DNA from: a bacterium
GTDB taxonomy: Bacteria > UBA8248
Assembly (NCBI GenBank): GCA_027622355.1
Contig: JAQBZT010000049.1
Span: 1 to 12,913, forward strand
DNA length: 12,913 nt
Direction of reading: 5' to 3'
The translations under genes were made by a program, and so were the position numbers. Within the stretch, counting starts at the first letter, position 1. The number at the start of each line of letters is the position of its first letter. The notes under the pieces are model-generated. The model was not told the DNA's origin and ran no database searches. It saw nothing but the letters and a program-made list of their open reading frames with translations. Shown piece after piece: positions 1 through 5,275 of the stretch.

Positions 1-45
1 GGAGAGGGCGTTTTTGCCGTCGATCTGCGGGCCCGCCGCATCTGA
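1..45 (+). CDS. Possible 3' end of a rightward gene (partial)
   Basis: Reading from base 1 gives fourteen codons, GEGVFAVDLRARRI, ending in TGA at 43-45. The third codon positions are mostly G or C, as in the real genes here, and the gene would converge on the leftward PNPOx-family gene, which ends at 124. The tail loosely resembles the last strand of carbon-nitrogen hydrolases, but it is far too short to assign a family. Other frames are also open over this short stretch, so this is only a plausible partial gene. Bases 46-123 hold no feature I can name beyond a weak 5-bp hairpin (75-79 with 85-89). Confidence 0.25.
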   Translation, partial: GEGVFAVDLRARRI

Positions 46-123
46 TCCGCCCTGAACCCGTTGCGCCCCCCCGAAGGACGGGATGTCCTCGCGCCCGAGC
101 GTCCTCTTCTCCTTCTTTCAGCG

Positions 124-555
124 TTACGGAAGCGGCTCGCCGCTTAGATTCTCGGCGCGTTCGATATCGATGAGGACGGCCAGACCCTTCTTCTCCGGGT
201 CGCTGTCGCGCTCGGCCTGCTGCATCGTCTCCCAGACCCGTTCGTACTCGGGGCCCGAGGTGAAAAGCCGCGCCGTGCCGTAGAAGCGCGCGATACCCCC
301 TTTGGGCAGCACCCCGCTCGCCCGCAGTTCGCGGTCGCGGAAGAAGACGGTGAGTTTCGTGCCGTCCTTCACCGCATCGTGCGTGGAGCCGCGGCCGCGG
401 TCCCAGTAGGCGAGCGTCTCATCGTCGTAGACGAGGATGCTGCCCTTGGGCGTGATCTGCGCGTAGCCGTTGGAAAGAACGGTGCCGAGAGTGCACACGT
501 TGTTGGGAAAGGCCATGTTGATGGGCTCGTGAAGCGCCTTGGGTATCTTCGCCAT
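124..555 (-). CDS. Pyridoxamine 5'-phosphate oxidase (PNPOx) family protein
   Basis: This 143-residue protein looks like a single split-barrel PNPOx-like domain of the kind that binds FMN or F420. It starts with MAKIPKALHEPINMAF. The core strands include CTLGTVLSNGYAQITPKGS (about residues 21-39), then LVYDDETLAYWDRGRGST and KLTVFFRDRELRASGVLP, followed by GIARFYGTARLFTSGPEY. This matches the short members annotated simply as PNPOx family proteins; it lacks the length and C-terminal region of true PdxH, so pyridoxal phosphate synthesis should not be assumed. The ATG at 555 follows a GAGGAG ribosome site ten bases upstream. It lies 36 bases downstream of the Kelch lipoprotein gene on the same strand, so the two are probably cotranscribed. 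Substrate and cofactor are unknown. The family call is fairly secure and the function is open. Confidence 0.85.
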   Translation of the reverse strand: MAKIPKALHEPINMAFPNNVCTLGTVLSNGYAQITPKGSILVYDDETLAYWDRGRGSTHDAVKDGTKLTVFFRDRELRASGVLPKGGIARFYGTARLFTSGPEYERVWETMQQAERDSDPEKKGLAVLIDIERAENLSGEPLP

Positions 556-591
556 GTGGATGTTTCTCCTCGGATTTCGGGTGGATGATGG

Positions 592-1722
592 TTAAGAGCA
601 TTTTTTTTGGCCAGAGCCCGCCGGCAACCGGAAGATTTCGGCTGCCGCGAGCACTTCCCGATCCGAGGCGCCGCCCGCGATGAGCACGCTGTCGTCCTGC
701 AGCCGGGTGGCCGTGTGGAACCTTCGCTCGTAGCGCATGGCTCCCGAGAGCGGCTGAAAGCAGTTCCCCTCCGCATAAAAGATTTCGCCGCTGGTGAGCG
801 TCTGGCCGTTTCCCCACCCGCCGAGGAGAAGAACCCGCCCGCCCGGAAGTTGCGTGGCCGTGTGCTGCTGCCGGGGAGTGTGGAGCCGGTTCGCAAGGGT
901 GCGGAAGGTGCCGCGATCCGGGTCAAAAATTTCGGCGCTGGCCAGCGTCCCGTCGGGGCCGAGGCCGCCGGCGAGGAGTACCGCTCCGCCGGGGAGCCGG
1001 GTGGCCGTGTGCCTTCGCCGCGGACTCTCCAGCTTTCCGGGGACAAGATGGGTTCTGCCCGTCGCCGGGTCGAACACTTCGGCATAATGCGCGCCCTCGC
1101 CCCTTGCGCCGCCGACGAGAAGGACGCGCCCGTCTTTCAGCAGCGTGGCGGTGTGCTGCTGGCGGGCGATGAAAAGGGGGCGCTGCACCGCTTCGAAAAC
1201 GCCCGTATTCGGATCGAATAGCTCCATGCTTTTCAGGGTACGCTGGCTGTCCGTTCCCCCGGCGATGAGAACCCTTCCATCCGCAAGCAGGGTGGCGGTG
1301 TGATCGTAGCGCGCCTCCTTCATCGGGGTCTTTCCCGAGAATTCTCCGCTGGCTCCGAAGAGAAGGGCGCCGCTGAGAGGGGTGGTGGTGTTTCTCCATC
1401 CGCCGGTGAGAAGGACGCGGCCATCCTTCAGTTTCGTGGCCTGGTGCCATCCCCGGGGCGAGAGGGCAGGCGGCGCCTGCTGCCGGAATTTTCCCTGGCG
1501 GAAATCGTAGATCTCCAGGCTGGGCAGCGGGTCGGTTTTTGTGAAGCCGGCGAGGAGCAGGACGCTCCCGTCTTTCAGGAGGGTGGCGGTGTGCCCGTGC
1601 CGGGGCGTATTGAGGCTGGAGACAAGGGTGAATTCCCCATCTTCCGTGCAGCCGGCCAGCAGCAGGAAAGCGGCGATCCCGCCGAGACATTTTGCGATGG
1701 CGCGCTGGCGTTGTGTTCTCAA
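592..1722 (-). CDS. Kelch-repeat beta-propeller lipoprotein
   Basis: The mature protein is almost entirely seven Kelch-type repeats. Each carries a phrase like HTATLLKDGRVLLVGG, spaced about 48-50 residues apart, which is enough for one seven-bladed propeller. The phrases begin RHGHTATLL, RGWHQATKL, RYDHTATLL, RQQHTATLL, RRRHTATRL, RQQHTATQL and RRFHTATRL. I chose the TTG start at 1722 because a GAGGG ribosome site sits just upstream and because it gives a 24-residue lipoprotein signal ending in LLLAG before Cys25. A TTG at 1779 would add 19 residues but has no clear ribosome site. The product should be exported and anchored to a membrane by lipid. Kelch propellers mostly mediate binding; galactose-oxidase-like catalysis is not evident, as I see no copper-ligand signature. 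An A8 run near the 3' end is a possible sequencing or slippage spot. Function is unknown. Confidence 0.85.
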   Translation of the reverse strand: MRTQRQRAIAKCLGGIAAFLLLAGCTEDGEFTLVSSLNTPRHGHTATLLKDGSVLLLAGFTKTDPLPSLEIYDFRQGKFRQQAPPALSPRGWHQATKLKDGRVLLTGGWRNTTTPLSGALLFGASGEFSGKTPMKEARYDHTATLLADGRVLIAGGTDSQRTLKSMELFDPNTGVFEAVQRPLFIARQQHTATLLKDGRVLLVGGARGEGAHYAEVFDPATGRTHLVPGKLESPRRRHTATRLPGGAVLLAGGLGPDGTLASAEIFDPDRGTFRTLANRLHTPRQQHTATQLPGGRVLLLGGWGNGQTLTSGEIFYAEGNCFQPLSGAMRYERRFHTATRLQDDSVLIAGGASDREVLAAAEIFRLPAGSGQKKCS

Positions 1723-1820
1723 TATGCCCTCGATACAGGAAGCGCTTGGGCGCCGGTTCAGGTGGCGTAAATGATTCAATCCGCGAGCGTTTTCATGCCC
1801 AAATTTGTCTCACATATTTC

Positions 1821-1862
1821 AAAATCGGGAAATCTCCCCGGCGTGCCCATTTTCCCGATTTT
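1821..1862. repeat. Perfect 12-bp inverted repeat, possible operator
   Basis: AAAATCGGGAAA at 1821-1832 is exactly complementary to TTTCCCGATTTT at 1851-1862, with an 18-base centre. The arm centres are 30 bp apart, close to three helical turns, so two bound protein subunits would lie on one face of the DNA. The right arm ends seven bases before the TTGACA box of the TAXI promoter. It could be an operator for the transporter, for the divergent Kelch gene, or both. It could also form an RNA hairpin, although the stem is AT-rich and the loop long. No regulator gene adjoins it. Confidence 0.55.
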
Positions 1863-1868
1863 CGCTGG

Positions 1869-1898
1869 TTGACAAGTCTTTTCCGTCCTCCTTAAGGT
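1869..1898 (+). promoter_or_regulatory. Putative sigma-70 promoter for the TRAP-TAXI operon
   Basis: A perfect TTGACA -35 box lies at 1869-1874. The best -10 candidate is TAAGGT at 1893-1898, with an 18-base spacer and three of six consensus bases, so the -10 is weak. Transcription would start near 1905, leaving a leader of about 70 bases before the ATG at 1975. A weak -10 beside a strong -35 fits a promoter that needs an activator. Confidence 0.4.
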
Positions 1899-1974
1899 AT
1901 GAATATCTCCACTGGATATTTGTTATCAAATTGGGAAAGGCCAGCTTAGAGAGGCCAACGCGGGAGGAAACTTT

Positions 1975-2964
1975 ATGTTTAGACGTTTGGGTGTGGCTGT
2001 GTTGGGACTTCTGGTGGCTGTGTCCTTTGCGGCGACGGAAGCGCCCGCCGCCGGGAAAAAATACAGCATCGGTACCTCTCCTCCGGGATTTACCGCGATT
2101 CTTGTTGGCGGCGCTTTTGCATCGTTCGTGAACAAGGAGGTGGACGGCATTTCCATCAATGTTCCCTCGTCCAAGGGCTTTGTGGCGAACCTGCGCGGCA
2201 TGGAAGCGGGCCAGTATGATTTCATGCTGAACGCGGCCGGCCTGGTGTCCCAGGCGGTGGACAGCATCAAGCCCTTCAAGCGCAAGCACAAGAGCATACG
2301 GGGTCTTCTGCCATTTGTTGACGTTCCGTATCACTTTGTGGTGACCGCCAATTCAGGCATCAAGTCGGTGCAGGACCTCAAGGGCAAGCGCGTCAACCTC
2401 GGTCCGAGAGGAGGCATCACGAATCTGAGCGTGACGATCCTCCTGAAGATCGCGGGTATTTGGGACGATGTGAAGAAAGAGTACATGGACGTGGCCGATG
2501 CGGCCACGGCGATGGGCGATAACCGCATTGACGCCTTTTTCCAGCCCTCTCCGATTCCCTCCGGCAATGTCATCAAGCTGGCGAACGCGACGGGCGGCAT
2601 TCATCTCCTCCCGATCAGTGGGAAATTCGGCGAGGCAGGCATGAAGAAGCTGCCCGGCCGGGTGCCCATGAAGGTTCCCGCCGGAACCTACAAGGGCCAA
2701 ACGGCAACGGTTGAGACCATCGGCCATCTGGCGATCTTCGCCGTGCGCAATACCGTTCCGACCGATGATGTCTACCGCATCATGAAAGCCGTGATGTCCG
2801 AGAAGGGCAAAAAGACGCTGCCGCGCGCCCACAAGGCTCTCCGCCACCTTTACCGCCTGGCGCCGGGCTGGACTTTTTTCCGCGCATCCAAGATCAAGAT
2901 GCACCCCGGCGCCATCCGCTACTGGGATGAAGCCGGCCAGAAAGTGCCTGCCGATCTCCGCTAG
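1975..2964 (+). CDS. TAXI-family TRAP transporter solute-binding protein
   Basis: This is the periplasmic solute-binding component of a TRAP transporter of the TAXI class. It delivers a small substrate, usually an organic acid or amino acid, to an ion-gradient-driven permease. The 329-residue length is typical. A signal peptide is plain: MFRRLGVAVLGLLVAVSFAA, with cleavage probably near APAAG. The mature start KKYSIGTSPPGFTAILVGGA matches the first strand and loop of TAXI proteins. Later come DLKGKRVNLGPRGG and the C-terminal KMHPGAIRYWDEAG, also a family hallmark. The ATG at 1975 follows GGGAGG seven bases upstream. The permease gene follows on the same strand after a 71-base gap containing a strong hairpin. 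The substrate cannot be read from the sequence; neighbouring dehydrogenases make a hydroxy- or keto-acid a reasonable guess only. Confidence 0.93.
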   Translation: MFRRLGVAVLGLLVAVSFAATEAPAAGKKYSIGTSPPGFTAILVGGAFASFVNKEVDGISINVPSSKGFVANLRGMEAGQYDFMLNAAGLVSQAVDSIKPFKRKHKSIRGLLPFVDVPYHFVVTANSGIKSVQDLKGKRVNLGPRGGITNLSVTILLKIAGIWDDVKKEYMDVADAATAMGDNRIDAFFQPSPIPSGNVIKLANATGGIHLLPISGKFGEAGMKKLPGRVPMKVPAGTYKGQTATVETIGHLAIFAVRNTVPTDDVYRIMKAVMSEKGKKTLPRAHKALRHLYRLAPGWTFFRASKIKMHPGAIRYWDEAGQKVPADLR

Positions 2965-2969
2965 TCTCA

Positions 2970-3001
2970 CCTCCCGGGAGGCCTTGCGGCCTTCCGGGAG
3001 G
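2970..3001 (+). terminator. Intercistronic hairpin between TAXI protein and permease
   Basis: Positions 2970-2983 and 2988-3001 form a 14-bp stem (one G-T pair) closed by a TTGC loop. The stem is very GC-rich. A short T run (TTTTT, about 3008-3012) follows a few bases later, interrupted by ATATCG, so it resembles an imperfect intrinsic terminator. Its place, five bases after the TAXI stop and before the permease, suits partial termination or protection of the upstream mRNA. Either would yield more binding protein than permease. Confidence 0.6.
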
Positions 3002-3035
3002 ATATCGTTTTTCGCTCGGGAAGAAAGGGTTTCTG

Positions 3036-5207
3036 GTGGCCGGAAAATTCATCAGAAGGATGGGCAAGATACTCGGCACTGGAGCGACGAGGCAGCGTGA
3101 GCTGACCGGCTTTACGAAGCGTTTCGTTCGTGTCGTTGCCTTCATCTTTGCGGCGATCTTTATCTACAGCGCGATGAACGGGGCGGGAGTTTACTTCGGC
3201 CCGAGAAACATCACGCCTTTCACGATGCGTTTTCCCTTCATGCCGTTCTTCAACGACCACTTTTTGCTTCCGCTCTACTTGCTGTTCACGAGCGTTTTGA
3301 TATTCGTTCTCTATCCGGCGTCGAAGAAAAGCTCTCCGATGGATCGCCCCTCGGCGATCGACTGGCTGCTCTGCATTCTGGCGCTGGCGGTCTTCGTTGA
3401 GTATGTCATGTTTTACGAGATGCGCGGCGAGAATGAAGGACTTCCGGCCGTTTGGAACGACACGCTCTTCGGCGGCATCGCCACCGTGATGGCGCTGGAG
3501 ATCTGCCGCCGGGTGCTCGGGAACATTCTTCCCGCCATGGCCCTTCTTTTTATGCTCTACGACTGGCTCGGCCCCTACATGCCGGGCGATATTCTCTCCC
3601 ACAAGGGACAACCCTGGACCGAGGTCCTTTATATGTCTTACGGAGCCTCGGGCATGTTCGGCATCGTCACCCGCGTTTTCGCGAACGTGGTCTTTCTCTT
3701 TGTCGTATTCGGCTCGTTTCTGCAGCGGACCCGCGTGGGCGATGTCTTTATCGATCTCGCCTTTGCGGTGGTGGGCCGATCGCGGGGCGGGGCGGCCAAG
3801 GCGGCGGTGGTATCGAGCTGTCTGGTGGGCTCGGTCGTGGGAAGCGGGGCCGCCAATATCGCCATTACCGGGACCTTCACCATCCCGTTGATGAAAAAAG
3901 GCGGCTATTCGCCCGAATACGCCGGCGCCATCGAGGCCGTGGCCAGCATCGGCGGCCACTTGATGCCGCCCGTCATGGGGGCCAGCGTGTTTCTCATGGC
4001 GGCGCTGACGGAAATTCCTTATTCGGAAATCATCATCATCTCCTTTGTTCCGGCGGTTCTTTACTACGTTTCGGTGTTCGCCTCCGCGCATCTGCGGGCC
4101 TGCAAGAAAGGGATTGGGAGAATGGCGGAGGGAGACATCAAGCCGGTACCCGATATTTTGCGGAAAGACGGGCTTCTTCTGCTCCCGCTGGTGGTTTTGG
4201 TCATCCTTCTCCTGTACCAGTTCAGCCCGTTCTACGCGGCCTTCTGGTCGCTATCGAGCGCAGTGGTCTGCTACACGATCCGGCGCAAGGAATGGTTCAT
4301 TTTCGGGATGGAAGCAGCGGTTTTTGCCCTGGGTTTTGTCTATAGCCCCGGCATTCTTTACTACGTCGCCGCCGCCGCACTGATCGGCTACTTCCGGAAA
4401 GAGACGCGGGCCTTCATCCAGGAAATTTTCGACACCTTCATCGGGGGCTCCATGAATTCGCTGGTCATCGGCGCAACAGCCGGGGTGATGGGCGTGGTGC
4501 TGGGCGCGATATCGCACACCGGCCTTGGGCTGAAGTTCCCCGAAGTGATACTGGCCTACTCGTACGATACTCTGTGGATTGCCCTCATTTTGACCGCCTT
4601 GGCGAGCTACGTCCTCGGGATGGGGATGACCATCGGGGCGAGCTACATTCTCATCGTGATCCTGGCCGGCCCGGCCCTTCAGGAATTCGGCCTGACCATG
4701 ATCACCGCGCATCTCATTGTCTATTGGCTGAGCCAGGACGCGGCGCTGACGCCGCCCTTCGCTCTGGGCGCATTCATCGCGGCGGGAATTGCGAAGGGTG
4801 ATCCCATGATGACGGGTTTCCACTCCCTCAAGATAGCCAAGCCGCTTTATCTTGTTCCCCTGATGATGGCCTATTCTCCGGCGGTGCTCATGCAGGGGGG
4901 CACGCCGTTTATCGACTCCGTTGTGATGTGGATCTCGCTGGCGATCGCCTTTATCGTCAGTGCGGCAGCCCTCGAGGGATATTTCATCCGGAATCTCACC
5001 CTTCTTGACCGGGCGATTCTGCTTGTGGCGACGGTATTGCTGATGTGGCCGGTGGAGATTGCCCATCCGGGCCCCTTCTGGACGAAGGCGGCTGGTCTGG
5101 GCTTGATGGGCTTCTCTCTCTACATGCAGTCGCTTCGCCCCGCAGATTTTGCGGAAAACGTAGCGGCGGCGCGGGCGTCGGCCACGGTCGCCACATCCTC
5201 CGCCTAG
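3036..5207 (+). CDS. TRAP transporter fused permease (DctQ-DctM type, 4TM-12TM)
   Basis: This 723-residue membrane protein is the fused small-plus-large permease that pairs with TAXI binding proteins. It is almost continuously hydrophobic, and the N-terminal segments (roughly residues 27-215) correspond to the DctQ part. The DctM signature runs from about residue 245 to 315: GRSRGGAAKAAVVSS, GSGAANIAITGTFTIPLMKK, then AGAIEAVASIGGHLMPPVMG. A second conserved block, AGVMGVVLGAISHTGLGLKF, lies near residue 485, followed by LGMGMTIGASYILI. The C-terminal tail (LEGYFIRNLTLLDRAILL) resembles the DUF3394 extension common in this class. The start is GTG at 3036 behind AAAGGG; the ATG at 3060 is internal and poorly spaced from any ribosome site. 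It is probably cotranscribed with the upstream TAXI gene. Transport should be driven by an ion gradient; the ion and substrate are not visible. Confidence 0.93.
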   Translation: MAGKFIRRMGKILGTGATRQRELTGFTKRFVRVVAFIFAAIFIYSAMNGAGVYFGPRNITPFTMRFPFMPFFNDHFLLPLYLLFTSVLIFVLYPASKKSSPMDRPSAIDWLLCILALAVFVEYVMFYEMRGENEGLPAVWNDTLFGGIATVMALEICRRVLGNILPAMALLFMLYDWLGPYMPGDILSHKGQPWTEVLYMSYGASGMFGIVTRVFANVVFLFVVFGSFLQRTRVGDVFIDLAFAVVGRSRGGAAKAAVVSSCLVGSVVGSGAANIAITGTFTIPLMKKGGYSPEYAGAIEAVASIGGHLMPPVMGASVFLMAALTEIPYSEIIIISFVPAVLYYVSVFASAHLRACKKGIGRMAEGDIKPVPDILRKDGLLLLPLVVLVILLLYQFSPFYAAFWSLSSAVVCYTIRRKEWFIFGMEAAVFALGFVYSPGILYYVAAAALIGYFRKETRAFIQEIFDTFIGGSMNSLVIGATAGVMGVVLGAISHTGLGLKFPEVILAYSYDTLWIALILTALASYVLGMGMTIGASYILIVILAGPALQEFGLTMITAHLIVYWLSQDAALTPPFALGAFIAAGIAKGDPMMTGFHSLKIAKPLYLVPLMMAYSPAVLMQGGTPFIDSVVMWISLAIAFIVSAAALEGYFIRNLTLLDRAILLVATVLLMWPVEIAHPGPFWTKAAGLGLMGFSLYMQSLRPADFAENVAAARASATVATSSA

Positions 5208-5275
5208 CCCGGGCGGATCTTTCGGCACAAAGACAAGAAGAGATGAACCTTTGGGGGGGGATGTGCGCCTGGGGC

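Larger units (their letters stand above)
1723..1974. other. Divergent intergenic spacer, Kelch lipoprotein / TRAP-TAXI
   Basis: This 252-base spacer separates the leftward Kelch gene from the rightward TAXI gene. It is distinctly more AT-rich than the genes around it. It holds a perfect inverted repeat (1821-1862) and a TTGACA box facing right (1869-1874). I could not find a convincing leftward promoter for the Kelch gene. Confidence 0.6.

Noticed and set aside
2967..4091. Leftward 374-codon reading frame antisense to the TRAP permease
   Set aside because: Low-complexity, charged translation (rich in R, H, E, D) mirroring the hydrophobic permease codons; no domain.
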